NCBI GenBank assembly: GCA_964537875.1
Contig: CAZIDN010000004.1
Location: 68,458-132,457 of the forward strand
Direction: 5' to 3'
DNA: 64,000 nt
From: JAPKZH01 sp964537875
GTDB taxonomy: Bacteria > Acidobacteriota > Aminicenantia > Aminicenantales > UBA4085
Of this stretch, positions 26,212 through 34,966 are shown in pieces. The first letter of the stretch is position 1. The number at the start of each line of letters is the position of its first letter. Made by a program: the position numbers and the translations under genes. Below the pieces are notes generated by a model. The model did not search any database and had not been told where the DNA came from. It was given only the letters and a program-made list of their open reading frames with translations.

Positions 26212-27054
26212 ATGCAATATCAGGATTACCTTGAATCCAGGAATCTCCGTCTCTACCTCGAACAGATCTCCAGGTTTCCCAGATATTCGGAGCACGAGGA
26301 AAAACAGCTCGGTGAGCGCATTCACCAGGGGGACAAGGAAGCCCTGGAAAATCTCATCCAGGCCAACCTGCGGTTTGTCGTATCCTATGTCAAGAAGTAC
26401 CAGGGAATGGGACTGAGCCTGCTCGACCTGATCAACGAAGGCAACCTGGGCTTGATCGAAGCCGCCAAACGATTCGATCCTCGCCGCAACGTGAAATTCA
26501 TTTCATATGCGGTCTGGTGGATCCGGCAGGCGATCATCCACGCTCTCACCCAATCGTCGCGTATTTATCACATCCCCCAAAAACTTTCCGACAGGATCCT
26601 GCAGAAGAAAAGGAAAACCGCCCAGCTCAAGGCCGAGTTGAGCAAAGACCCGACGCGGGAAGAGATCGCCAAGAGCATGGGGATCTCGGTCGAAGACGTG
26701 GAAGACCTGGAAATGCTCGAAGAGCGGGAAGTCTCCCTGAGCGACCGGTTCAACGAGGACGACATGGAGATGGAGGAAAAGATCAGCGACGAGATCAACC
26801 CGTCCGTCGAGTACCAAATCATCAAGAATTCCATCGAACACGAGCTCCGGGAAATGCTGGGGGAGTTGGATGAGAAAGAGGCTCTTGTGCTAAAATTAAG
26901 GTTCGGGCTGGATGACGACCAGCCCCAGACGCTGCAGGAGATTGGCGACCGGCTCTACCTGACCCGGGAGAGGATCCGGCAAATCGAGCAGAAGGCGATG
27001 AGAAAGCTGTCCCGCTCGCATAAGCTCCAGCAGCTCAGAGGATATTTGAACTGA
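26212..27054 (+). CDS. RNA polymerase sigma-70 family factor
   Basis: 280 residues. Regions 1.2-2 (LRLYLEQISRFPRYS, NLRFVVSYVKKYQGMGLSLL, DLINEGNLGLIEAAKRFD, YAVWWIRQAI), region 3, and region 4 with the helix-turn-helix (LQEIGDRLYLTRERIRQIEQ) are all present. Region 1.1 is absent, so it is either a short primary-type sigma or a group 2 (RpoS/SigB-like) factor. Placement between hspR and a DnaC-like gene in a heat-shock operon suggests stress-linked expression. The ATG at 26212 was chosen because upstream codons overlap hspR in another frame. The stop overlaps the next ATG. Confidence 0.9.
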   Translation: MQYQDYLESRNLRLYLEQISRFPRYSEHEEKQLGERIHQGDKEALENLIQANLRFVVSYVKKYQGMGLSLLDLINEGNLGLIEAAKRFDPRRNVKFISYAVWWIRQAIIHALTQSSRIYHIPQKLSDRILQKKRKTAQLKAELSKDPTREEIAKSMGISVEDVEDLEMLEEREVSLSDRFNEDDMEMEEKISDEINPSVEYQIIKNSIEHELREMLGELDEKEALVLKLRFGLDDDQPQTLQEIGDRLYLTRERIRQIEQKAMRKLSRSHKLQQLRGYLN

Positions 27055-27818
27055 TGGCCAAAGAAGAGTGTCCCGCCTGCCGCGGCACGGGTTGGGTCCT
27101 GGAAGAATCCCCGGGCGCGGCGGCCGTCGCTAAGAGATGCCCCTGCCTCCTTGAACAGCAAGGCCAAATTCTCCTAGACAAGGCCCGAATCCCGCGACGG
27201 TACCAGGACTGCTCGCTCGACAATTTCGAAACCCACAACGATTCCCACCGCGACGCTCTGAAGATCTCCAGGCAATTTGTGAAAAACTATCCGGCCCAGG
27301 ACATCGGGCTTCTCTTCATCGGTCCTTGCGGAATCGGCAAGACCCACCTGGCCGTGGCCATCATCCGCGAACTCGTCCAGAAAAAAGGAGTGGCCTGCTC
27401 GTTCTATGATTTCCGCGAGCTGATCCGGGAGATCCAGAGCACCTACACACCGGACTCGGCTGTCTCTGAATCGGACGTCCTGGCACCGGTCTTCAAGAAC
27501 GAAGTCCTGGTGCTGGACGAGCTCGGCGCCAAACGGTCTTCGGCCTGGGTGGAAGAAACGATCTTCTACATCATCAATCATCGCTACAACCATAAAAAAT
27601 TGACCATCTTCACGTCCAACTACTTGGACAGCGGCGACGAAGAGGACGCCCGGCAGTCGTATTTCAAAAAAAGCGATTTCACCAAAAAAGGCGACGACAC
27701 CCTCGTCGACCGCATCGGGATTCGGCTGAGGTCCAGGATCTATGAGATGTGCAAGGTGGTCGAGATCTGGGGAGAAGACTACCGGAAAATGGCCAAGCAG
27801 GCCGGCTACCGGTTCTGA
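27054..27818 (+). CDS. DnaC-like AAA+ ATPase (helicase-loader family)
   Basis: 254 residues. An N-terminal Cys cluster (CPACRGTGW, then CPC) looks like a small zinc-binding element. The AAA+ core has Walker A GPCGIGKTHLA (about 90-100), Walker B LVLDELGA, sensor-I-like FTSNY and a C-terminal Arg-rich RIGIRLRSRIYEM. The family includes DnaC/DnaI helicase loaders and IstB; with no transposase nearby a replication-loader role is more likely. It overlaps the sigma-factor stop by one base and converges on pckG, overlapping it by 13 bases. Confidence 0.82.
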   Translation: MAKEECPACRGTGWVLEESPGAAAVAKRCPCLLEQQGQILLDKARIPRRYQDCSLDNFETHNDSHRDALKISRQFVKNYPAQDIGLLFIGPCGIGKTHLAVAIIRELVQKKGVACSFYDFRELIREIQSTYTPDSAVSESDVLAPVFKNEVLVLDELGAKRSSAWVEETIFYIINHRYNHKKLTIFTSNYLDSGDEEDARQSYFKKSDFTKKGDDTLVDRIGIRLRSRIYEMCKVVEIWGEDYRKMAKQAGYRF

Positions 27819-29581
27819 CCTAATCGATCGGCCAGGCTAGCGTAGTTCTGCGAGATCTCATAGGGAAGATGACGGCCGAACTGGTCCAGGAAGTTCTTGA
27901 TGTCCTTGAGTTCCTCCTGCCACTCGCCGGGTCGGACCTCGAATAATTTCTCGAGCCTGCCCCTCGGGATATTCAGACCTTGAAGGTTGAGATCCTTCAC
28001 CTCCGGCACATAGCCTAGGGGCGTTTCTCTGGCTTCCGCCCGGCCGCTGACCCGGTCCGCGATCCACTTGATGACCCGCATATTGTCTCCGAAGCCCGGC
28101 CAGATAAATTTCCCGTTCTCGTCCACCCGGAACCAGTTGACGGAATAGATTTTCGGGGGCCGGGTGAGAAGCCGTCCGACGTTGATCCAGTGGCGGAAAT
28201 AATCGCCCATGTTGTAGCCGCAGAAGGGAAGCATGGCGAATGGGTCTCTGCGCAGAACGCCGACCTTGCCGGCCGCCGCCGCCGTCGTTTCCGAGCCGGT
28301 CCGCGCGCCCATGAAAACGCCGTGCGGCCAATCAAAGGCTTCCGTCACGAGCGGGATGAGCTGCGAGCGCCGGCCACCCAGAAGGATGGCAGAAATCGGG
28401 ACGCCTTGCGGATTATCGAACTGCCTGGACAGGGTGGGGCAGTTGTAGAGGGACACGGTAAACCGGGAATTCGGGTGGGCGGCTTTTGTGCCGGACGTGC
28501 TGTCCCAGGGTTTCCCCTGCCAATCCAAAAGATTCTTGGGAGGGCCTTCCAGCCCCTCCCACCAAGGCTCATTAGCGTCCTGGTCCAAAGCCACGTTGGT
28601 AAAGATCGTCGGGTAAAAATTGGAAACCTTCAGGGTTCGGATCATGTTCGGGTTGGTCTTCAGGGAAGTACCCGGGGCGACCCCGAAAAATCCGGATTCC
28701 GGGTTGATGGCATAAAGCCGGCCGTCCGGGCCGATATTCATCCAGGCGATGTCGTCGCCGATCGTATAGACCTTGTATTCGGGGAGGGCGGATTCCATCA
28801 TGGCCAGGTTGGTTTTGCCGCAGGCTGAAGGCATGGCCGCCGTCACGTAAATCACATGGCCCTTGATGTCTTCGATCCCGATGATCACCATGTGCTCGGC
28901 CAGCCAGCCCTGCTTCAGCCCGAGGCAGGAGGCGATCCTGAGCGAAAAGCATTTTTTGCCCAGCAGGGCGTTTCCCCCGTAGCCCGAGCCCACGCTCCAG
29001 ACCAGGCCTTCGTCGGGGAAATGCATGATATACCGTTTGTTCGGATCAAAATCGCCGACCGAATGAAATCCTTTTACGAAGTTCTCACTGCTTCCGATTT
29101 TGTCGACGATCTTTTTTCCCATCCGGGTCATGATCCGCATGCTGACGGCTACGTAGGAAACATCCGTCAGCTGGACGCAGGCTTTGGCATAGGGCGAATC
29201 CGGATGGCCCATCATGTAGGGCAGGACGTACATCGTCTTGCCCCGCATACAGCCCTTGGAGAGCTTCGTCATCAGGGCTTTGGCGTCCTTTGGCGACATC
29301 CAGTTGTTGTTCGGCCCGGCCGTGTCGCGGTCCCTCTGGCAGACAAAGGTCAGGTGTTCTGTGCGCGCAACGTCGGTCGGATGGCTCCGGTGCAAATAGG
29401 ATTTGGGCCAGGCTTCCTGGTTCAACTCACGGAAGATGCTGTACTCGCCTATGTTTTCTTCCTTCATCCCCATTTCGATCATCCGGCGGGCTTCCCCCTC
29501 CGAGCCGTCGCACCAGTAGATCCGATTAGGCTGGGTCAGGCGGGCTTGCTCTTCCACCCACCGTTCAAGGGGTGTCGTCAT
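27806..29581 (-). CDS. pckG: Phosphoenolpyruvate carboxykinase (GTP)
   Basis: 591 residues, normal for the GTP-dependent family. Interconverts oxaloacetate and PEP with GTP/GDP and a divalent metal. The nucleotide loop with its reactive Cys is AAMPSACGKTNLAMM (C254). Also visible are GDDIAWMNI, the guanine pocket region NWFRVDENGKFIWPGFGDN, and PNNNWMSPKDA. Start ATG 29581 is preceded by AAAGGAA. Upstream in-frame codons would add 48 residues without family similarity and cross the promoter at 29637-29665. With malic enzyme it forms the PEP/pyruvate/C4 node. Confidence 0.95.
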   Translation of the reverse strand: MTTPLERWVEEQARLTQPNRIYWCDGSEGEARRMIEMGMKEENIGEYSIFRELNQEAWPKSYLHRSHPTDVARTEHLTFVCQRDRDTAGPNNNWMSPKDAKALMTKLSKGCMRGKTMYVLPYMMGHPDSPYAKACVQLTDVSYVAVSMRIMTRMGKKIVDKIGSSENFVKGFHSVGDFDPNKRYIMHFPDEGLVWSVGSGYGGNALLGKKCFSLRIASCLGLKQGWLAEHMVIIGIEDIKGHVIYVTAAMPSACGKTNLAMMESALPEYKVYTIGDDIAWMNIGPDGRLYAINPESGFFGVAPGTSLKTNPNMIRTLKVSNFYPTIFTNVALDQDANEPWWEGLEGPPKNLLDWQGKPWDSTSGTKAAHPNSRFTVSLYNCPTLSRQFDNPQGVPISAILLGGRRSQLIPLVTEAFDWPHGVFMGARTGSETTAAAAGKVGVLRRDPFAMLPFCGYNMGDYFRHWINVGRLLTRPPKIYSVNWFRVDENGKFIWPGFGDNMRVIKWIADRVSGRAEARETPLGYVPEVKDLNLQGLNIPRGRLEKLFEVRPGEWQEELKDIKNFLDQFGRHLPYEISQNYASLADRLGQNR

Positions 29582-29636
29582 CGTCGTTCCTTTTACAAAC
29601 TCGATACGGGACAAATCATTTTGTGAGGAGTTAACA

Positions 29637-29665
29637 CAAATAGCACAGCAACGATTTTTTGTCAA
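29637..29665 (-). promoter_or_regulatory. Putative pckG promoter
   Basis: On the minus strand TTGACA (29665-29660), 17 bases, TATTTG (29642-29637). The -35 is perfect and the -10 weak. The leader would be about 50 bases. Confidence 0.45.
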
Positions 29666-29731
29666 AACGGGGAACACGCCAAATCTGGATTTAAGGACGG
29701 GGATTTTGTATGATGAACTCTTCATCTAAAC

Positions 29732-30244
29732 ATGAGGACCCGATTCCAGATTCTACGCTCCTTCATCGCGATCGCGATTGTTGCCTTGGCTTCTTGTGCC
29801 CCGAAAAACGATCGGGCGCTGATCCTGGCCCTCCTCGAGCGGATGGGGAGCCTTGTCGAAGATAAGGATACGAGCGGCCTGCTGAGCTTTCTCGACGAGG
29901 ACTATAAAGATTTTGAAAACCGCGGCAAGAAGGAAACTGAGGCGATGGTCAGGGAATATTTTCGTGAATACCGGGGAATCGTCCTCCATCTCCTCGGGAC
30001 GCGGATCGATGAGATCAGGGCCGGGGAGGCCTCGGTCCAGACCGAAGTCGTTCTATCCTCGGGCGCGGCCGAGGTCTTCCGCAAGCTGTTTCGAGCCTTT
30101 GGGGACTTTTATCGTTTCGATCTCAAATTGCGAAAAGTCGGCGAGGAATGGCGAATCTCCTATGCCCAATGGAAGAATATCGGTTTCAACGAACTTTTCC
30201 CCGAATCACTGCCGCTCCTCAAAAAGATTTTTCCTGACATTTAA
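29732..30244 (+). CDS. Small lipoprotein, possible NTF2/SnoaL-like fold
   Basis: 170 residues with a lipobox (VALASC, C22). The remainder reads like a cone-shaped NTF2-like domain: helices (ILALLERMGSLVEDKDTSGL, FLDEDYKDFENRG) and then alternating strands (ASVQTEVVLSSG, FYRFDLKLRKVGEEWRISYA). No catalytic residues can be named. It diverges from pckG and precedes the tRNA gene. Function unknown. Confidence 0.6.
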   Translation: MRTRFQILRSFIAIAIVALASCAPKNDRALILALLERMGSLVEDKDTSGLLSFLDEDYKDFENRGKKETEAMVREYFREYRGIVLHLLGTRIDEIRAGEASVQTEVVLSSGAAEVFRKLFRAFGDFYRFDLKLRKVGEEWRISYAQWKNIGFNELFPESLPLLKKIFPDI

Positions 30245-30283
30245 AGCTTCAAGGCGATCGGAAACATGAGGACGAGCATTTTC

Positions 30284-30312
30284 TTGAAAACGCCCTGGAA
30301 TCATGATAAATT
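30284..30312 (+). promoter_or_regulatory. Putative promoter of tRNA-Asn
   Basis: TTGAAA (30284-30289), 17 bases, TAAATT (30307-30312), nine bases before the first base of the tRNA. Confidence 0.45.
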
Positions 30313-30320
30313 AAGTCCGT

Positions 30321-30396
30321 TCCTCGGTAGCTCAATTGGCAGAGCGGTTGGCTGTTAACCAATAGGTTGCAGGTTCGAGTCCTGCCCGAGGAGCCA
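30321..30396 (+). tRNA. tRNA-Asn (GTT anticodon)
   Basis: 76 bases including an encoded CCA (30394-30396). The acceptor stem TCCTCGG pairs perfectly with CCGAGGA (30386-30392). The anticodon stem GTTGG/CCAAT encloses loop CTGTTAA with anticodon GTT. The T arm contains GGTTCGAGTCC. All arms fold in the standard cloverleaf. Confidence 0.96.
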
Positions 30397-30469
30397 ATTC
30401 TTTTCCCGTCCCGTGATTCCCGGTTTTTACAGATTTTCAGAATCCCCCCGAACGGACCTTTCTGTCCCC

Positions 30470-31207
30470 TTATTTCAGATTCCGGATTCTGACCTCGATT
30501 CCCTTTTCATTCTTCAGCAGACCGACGAGCTTCGACGTATCCGTACCCCCGAAGTGATAGGGGTAGAGGATCTTCGGCTTGATGACTTTGGCCGCATCGG
30601 CGACCATCTCGGGCGTCATCGTGTAGGGAAGGTTCATCGGCAGAAAAGCGATATCGATATTTATCAGGCCCTTCATCTCTGGAATGTTCTCTGTGTCGCC
30701 TCCCACATAGACTCGCTTGTCTCCGAACGTCAGGACGTACCCATTGCCCTGTCCTTTGGGATGGAAAGGAGCACCCGGGCCGCTCATGTGGACAATATTG
30801 TAGGCGGGGACGGCTTCGACTTTGAGGCCTTGGAAGACCTTGCTCTCGCCGTTCTTCATGATGATCATGTTTTGCAGCTTTTCGGCGCACTTTTCCGTTC
30901 CCACGACGTCCGTGCCTGATTTTCTCAGGAGGCCAATCGCTCCAGGGTCCAGATGATCGCCGTGTTCATGAGTGACCAGGATGAGGTCCGCCTGGGGCAG
31001 TTTGCCGTAATCGGCATAGCTGCCGACGGGGTCGACGTGGATGACCTTCCCGACGAAGGTCATCATCAACGTTCCATGCCCGATGAACGTGATCTTCAAC
31101 TCGCCCTGAGAGGTCTTGAACGTATCTTCCTCGAAGGCGAAAATCCGAGCGCCGAGGAACATGACCCCCAGGCTGACGAGGCCGAAGAAAACGGCCGACT
31201 TGATCAT
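30470..31207 (-). CDS. Exported MBL-fold metal-dependent hydrolase (UPF0173-like)
   Basis: 245 residues starting at ATG 31207, preceded by GAAGGAGGAA. An N-terminal signal or anchor (AVFFGLVSLGVMFLGARIFA) leads into an MBL domain: FIGHGTLMMTF, metal motif THEHGDHLD, then VGGDTENIPEM and the late His in YPYHFGGTD. This is the UlaG/UPF0173-type subclass. The substrate is not known. It is the last gene of a leftward three-gene set with an Fe-S aldo/keto reductase and a LolA-like protein. An upstream ATG at 31282 in frame is less likely given the ribosome site and signal peptide. Confidence 0.8.
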   Translation of the reverse strand: MIKSAVFFGLVSLGVMFLGARIFAFEEDTFKTSQGELKITFIGHGTLMMTFVGKVIHVDPVGSYADYGKLPQADLILVTHEHGDHLDPGAIGLLRKSGTDVVGTEKCAEKLQNMIIMKNGESKVFQGLKVEAVPAYNIVHMSGPGAPFHPKGQGNGYVLTFGDKRVYVGGDTENIPEMKGLINIDIAFLPMNLPYTMTPEMVADAAKVIKPKILYPYHFGGTDTSKLVGLLKNEKGIEVRIRNLK

Positions 31208-31319
31208 GGGATTCCTCCTTCTTTCCTCTTCTTGTTCCCCCGGCCAAAGAGAAGAAAAAGGGAACGCTTTTTTATACCACAAATATCCCAGCCCATAAAA
31301 CCGTTTTTTAGGGCGCCGC

Positions 31320-32507
31320 TCAGGCTGTCAGGATCTCGTGGGAATGGAGAAGACGGTTCCGGACCTGAAGGCCGTAGGGGCAGGCCTTTTCGCAATACCC
31401 GGGACAATCGGCGCAGCCCAGCGGCTTCCGCTCCGGCTCCATCTCCGCGTAATAGCCGATCGCTTCTTTTTCTCTGCGGAAATTCTCAAAGTACATCGCA
31501 TAGCGGAGGATATCGTTCACGGCGACATTGTTGGGACAGGCAGAAAGGCACTCGCGACAGCTGACCCGGCAGTAGAGGTTGTTCGCCTGCTGCTGGTAGC
31601 TGGCGATCAATTTCAAATCCGCCCGGTTGAGTCCCTGTCCGGACGCCGCGACATATTCCTCGACGTGGGAATAGCTGCTCAAGGTCGGAATGCAGGTATC
31701 GATATCGCTGTTACTCATGACCCAGCGAATGGCCGCCTGCGGGTAGCTGACGTCCTGACTGACCAGGGACTTCAAATTTCCCTGCATCCCGCCGGCAAAA
31801 ATTTTCATGGCCACGGTCCCGATGCCTTTCTCCCTGAGGGCCTTGATCAAGGGCTCGATCTCTTTACCTTCCATATGGTTGAACATAAAGAGGACGACCT
31901 GGGCGAAATCCGTCTCCAGCGCCTGCTTCAGAGTCAGCTTGGGATTATGGGTGGAGAATCCCGTGAACCGGATCTTGCCGTCCTTTTTCAGCTGGTCATA
32001 GGCGGCCATGACCTCCTGATTGTCGAGGGCGAGGGAAAGGTCGTCGATGCTGTGGATCATGCAGACATCGATATAATCGGATTGGAGGCGTTTCAGGCTT
32101 GCCTCAACGCGCTCGAGGATCGAGGCTTTATCGACATTCTGTCGAAAGTTATAGCCATGTTTTGTCGTGATCACCACCTTGTCCCTGATCCCTTTGAGGC
32201 CCTGGCCGACGTAGGTTTCGCCCTTCATGCGCAGATAGCTTTCCGCCGTGTCAAAGTAGGTCACCCCGCATTCATACGCATAGCGGAGGACATTCGGCTC
32301 GAACAGCGAGATGGCGCCGTAGCTGATATCGGAAACTTTGAGGCCCGTCTTTCCCAAAGCGTTGTATTTTTTGATTTTGGGGGCTGTTGATTGGCTCTGG
32401 GATGGGGCCGGAGTTTTCGCTCCAGCCTTGAGATTATTGGCCAGCCCCAGGCCGACCAGGCCCGAGGTGAATGTCGAGATGAACCTTCTTCTTTTGATGG
32501 ATGACAT
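31320..32507 (-). CDS. Tat-exported aldo/keto reductase with C-terminal ferredoxin-like domain
   Basis: 395 residues. A twin-arginine signal (KRRRFIS, then a hydrophobic stretch to LANNLKAG) is followed by an aldo/keto reductase barrel with catalytic DTAESY (Asp, Tyr) and TTKHG (Lys). A Cys-rich tail holds CRVSCRECLSACP and GCADCPGYCEKACP, suited to two [4Fe-4S] clusters. A folded, cofactor-loaded redox enzyme is the usual reason for Tat export. It sits between a LolA-like protein and a secreted MBL hydrolase. Its substrate is unknown. Confidence 0.83.
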   Translation of the reverse strand: MSSIKRRRFISTFTSGLVGLGLANNLKAGAKTPAPSQSQSTAPKIKKYNALGKTGLKVSDISYGAISLFEPNVLRYAYECGVTYFDTAESYLRMKGETYVGQGLKGIRDKVVITTKHGYNFRQNVDKASILERVEASLKRLQSDYIDVCMIHSIDDLSLALDNQEVMAAYDQLKKDGKIRFTGFSTHNPKLTLKQALETDFAQVVLFMFNHMEGKEIEPLIKALREKGIGTVAMKIFAGGMQGNLKSLVSQDVSYPQAAIRWVMSNSDIDTCIPTLSSYSHVEEYVAASGQGLNRADLKLIASYQQQANNLYCRVSCRECLSACPNNVAVNDILRYAMYFENFRREKEAIGYYAEMEPERKPLGCADCPGYCEKACPYGLQVRNRLLHSHEILTA

Positions 32508-32523
32508 GTGTTCCTCCTGATTC

Positions 32524-33588
32524 CTATTTTTTCTTGACTTCGATGGGCGCCAAGACTTTTAGCTTGGACGCGATCTCGGTTGTATCCGAAGCAATGAATT
32601 GAACGACGAACGTTTCGCCTCCGCGCGGCATCGGCGAGAGGATACGGGCGCCCTGGGCCAGGACATTCTGGGGGGGGAGCTCATTGGCAGCCGCATAGAA
32701 GACCAGTTCGGCTTCGACGCCCTCGATGGTTAGGCTGAGCCGGTCGTTGGTTTTTAACCCCGCTCGGTCCATGTCCTTTTTCGTCCAATTCGTCACGATG
32801 GAAAGCCCGGTCGGCCGCGTGCTAAAATCGAGCATATTTCCTTTGAGAAGGCCGTCTGAGGCCGAAACCGTTCCAACATTGACGTCCAGCTTGCTGAAGA
32901 AATCGTTGTCCAGAGGCAGGTTGACCTTAAGATCGGTCAGCTCGATGAGGCTGCCGCGGGTGCCCACCTGGGAGCTGAACCAGGAGAGGGGGATGAGGAA
33001 ACCTTCGGCCTGTTCAAAAGGCGGATAGTCATAATTCACTTCGTACTTATCACCCTCGGGAGTCAAGCCCTGGAAAACCATTCTCTTGAGCAGAAAATCT
33101 TCGGTTCGAAGATAGAAATCGACCGTGAGTCCGTCGGCTTTCGTCGAGAGTTGGTAGAGTTTTTCCGGGCCGAAGCTCTTCAGCCCTTGGAGCTGGAGTT
33201 CCTTTTCAAACTTCCCCAAGCTGAATACGCCCGCGTAGAGCTTGGCCAGCGTCTGATAGACAGCTTTCTGGGATCCAGACAGTTCGGTGATATTGTTGAA
33301 AGAATTCCGCTGGACCTTGTCCTTACCTACCAGGATGGCTTCGGTGACCACAGGCTCTTTGCCCGTCAGGACTTTCATCCGGCCGTCGGAAGCCGTGACA
33401 TACCTGGATGAACCGATCTTGAAGGCCAGGTTCTGGACCCGGGCAATTTTCTCCCGCCCCCCGGAGGCTTGAAGGTTTTTTTCAAGAATGTCTTTCAAAG
33501 TAAGCGAAGGCTGGGCCTGAGCTAAATAGGGCACGATCATGACAATGATCAAGCCGATGGCAAATCGGCCATAAGCGGTTCGGGACAT
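32524..33588 (-). CDS. Exported LolA/LppX-like beta-sheet protein
   Basis: 354 residues from ATG 33588 with AAGGAGG at a good distance. A signal peptide (FAIGLIIVMIVPYLAQAQ) is followed by a helix and antiparallel strands of the type seen in outer-membrane lipoprotein-sorting-like domains (DILEKNLQASGGREKIARVQ, AFKIGSS, DFYLRTEDFLLKRMVFQG). The C-terminal 100 residues look like a separate beta domain with a hydrophobic patch. Expected to be periplasmic. The exact role is not known. The operon continues with the Tat-type aldo/keto reductase 16 bases downstream. Confidence 0.6.
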   Translation of the reverse strand: MSRTAYGRFAIGLIIVMIVPYLAQAQPSLTLKDILEKNLQASGGREKIARVQNLAFKIGSSRYVTASDGRMKVLTGKEPVVTEAILVGKDKVQRNSFNNITELSGSQKAVYQTLAKLYAGVFSLGKFEKELQLQGLKSFGPEKLYQLSTKADGLTVDFYLRTEDFLLKRMVFQGLTPEGDKYEVNYDYPPFEQAEGFLIPLSWFSSQVGTRGSLIELTDLKVNLPLDNDFFSKLDVNVGTVSASDGLLKGNMLDFSTRPTGLSIVTNWTKKDMDRAGLKTNDRLSLTIEGVEAELVFYAAANELPPQNVLAQGARILSPMPRGGETFVVQFIASDTTEIASKLKVLAPIEVKKK

Positions 33589-33663
33589 CCGGACCTCCTT
33601 CCAAATTTCGTTCGTCAAAGCGCTATATATTAGCATGTTTGGCAGCCGCCGCAAAGCCGCATT

Positions 33664-33717
33664 TTCATCAAAATTTCATCCAATCTTCATCATTCCTTAA
33701 CACACGGGGGGTATCCT
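33664..33717 (+). promoter_or_regulatory. Pho box (four 11-bp-spaced repeats) and -10 of the phosphate operon
   Basis: TTCATC occurs at 33664, 33675 and 33686, followed in the same 11-base register by TTAACA at 33697. Direct repeats with an 11-base period are the hallmark of PhoB/PhoP binding sites (E. coli CTGTCAT, Bacillus TTAACA types). A TATCCT -10 candidate (33712-33717) lies nine bases beyond the last repeat, where an activated promoter without a -35 would need it. The operon encodes phoB and phoR, so feedback control fits. Confidence 0.7.
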
Positions 33718-33821
33718 GACATCCACTGAAAAAGAAAAAACCCTCGAAAAAGGCAGGGACTGAAGAGGTGCACCGCCCGCCGGAGAGGTGACAGTGGAAT
33801 AAGACGTAAGGAGACAAACCA

Positions 33822-34937
33822 ATGAACTCAAAAACTCAGAGAAAGGCAGCCCTCCTCGTTGCGCTGACCGTGGCGGCTTCGCTGGGGCTGTGGGCCCAAG
33901 CCACGACACCGCCCCCCCAGACATTTACCACCACGATTTATTTCGATTATTCGTTCAACGCGACGAACAACGGCTATCTGACAGGGACCGACGCGGCCAA
34001 GTCTCTCAACAACAAGTTCGCCTTCCGCCGGGCTTACTTCACCTATGAAAACAAGATCAACGACAACCTGAAGTTCCGCTTCCGTCTGGATGCGGACAAT
34101 ACGGCCAACATCACTTCGATCGATTTCGCCAAATCCTCGACAAAAAAAGACGACAAGCTTCGCCCCTTTATGAAACATCTCTATCTCGACTGGGCGGGGC
34201 TTCTCCCCAATTCCAGTTTGAAGATCGGCATGGTCGAGACACAGGCCTTCAAGATGGCCGAGGACCGCTGGGGCTTCCGGAGCGTGGCCAAGACGATCCT
34301 CGACGGCTACAAGGATATCACCGGCGTCGATACCCGCACTTCAAGCGCCGACATCGGCGTGAACCTCACTGGGTCCGTCAATAAGTATCTTCGCTACGGA
34401 GCCATGGTCATGAACGGCGAGGGATACTCTCATCCCGAGCTCAATAAATACAAAAAATTCGGCGGCTATCTCCAGTTCGTTCCCGTCGCGGGATTGAATG
34501 TCTGGGGATATGCCGAGACCGAGAGACTGAGCGACAGCGCCACGGCCCAGATGTACAAAGTGGATGTGTATTTCGACATGGTTCCCAACCTCAACCTCTC
34601 CGGAGAGTGGTTTAATTACGACAGCGACAATAATTTTAATAAGGTCGCCCAGCCGGACGGATCGACGGTTAACAATCATTACAATGTCGGCGGGTTTTCT
34701 ATCTTCGGCACCTACAAGATTATCATCGATAAGCTCAATGTTTTCGCCCGCTTTGACAGCTACACGCCCGATTCGACAAACGCCAATAAAAATTTTGGTC
34801 TCGTAATCGTCGGCTTCGACTGGGCGCCCATCCACAGCAGCTGGAAGATCCAGCCCAATGTCTGGTTCTACAATTACAAAGATTCTGCCAAGAAGAGCGA
34901 CGTTGTCGCGAACTTGACGTTCTTCCTCTCCTTCTGA
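33822..34937 (+). CDS. Porin of the OprP/OprO-like type, outer membrane
   Basis: 371 residues with a signal peptide (LLVALTVAASLGLWAQ). The body is a series of amphipathic beta strands with aromatic girdles (FAFRRAYFTYENKINDNLKF, HLYLDWAG, KIQPNVWFYNYKD) and ends with a terminal Phe (LTFFLSF), as expected for an outer-membrane barrel. FRRAYFTYE is typical of phosphate-selective porins O/P. As first gene after the Pho box and 29 bases before pstS it is probably the phosphate entry channel. Anion selectivity is inferred. Confidence 0.8.
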   Translation: MNSKTQRKAALLVALTVAASLGLWAQATTPPPQTFTTTIYFDYSFNATNNGYLTGTDAAKSLNNKFAFRRAYFTYENKINDNLKFRFRLDADNTANITSIDFAKSSTKKDDKLRPFMKHLYLDWAGLLPNSSLKIGMVETQAFKMAEDRWGFRSVAKTILDGYKDITGVDTRTSSADIGVNLTGSVNKYLRYGAMVMNGEGYSHPELNKYKKFGGYLQFVPVAGLNVWGYAETERLSDSATAQMYKVDVYFDMVPNLNLSGEWFNYDSDNNFNKVAQPDGSTVNNHYNVGGFSIFGTYKIIIDKLNVFARFDSYTPDSTNANKNFGLVIVGFDWAPIHSSWKIQPNVWFYNYKDSAKKSDVVANLTFFLSF

Positions 34938-34966
34938 GAGAGGACATAACCATAGGGAGATTTAAC

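Noticed and set aside
31338..32390. 350-codon rightward frame
   Set aside because: Antisense to the aldo/keto reductase, whose motifs are unmistakable.
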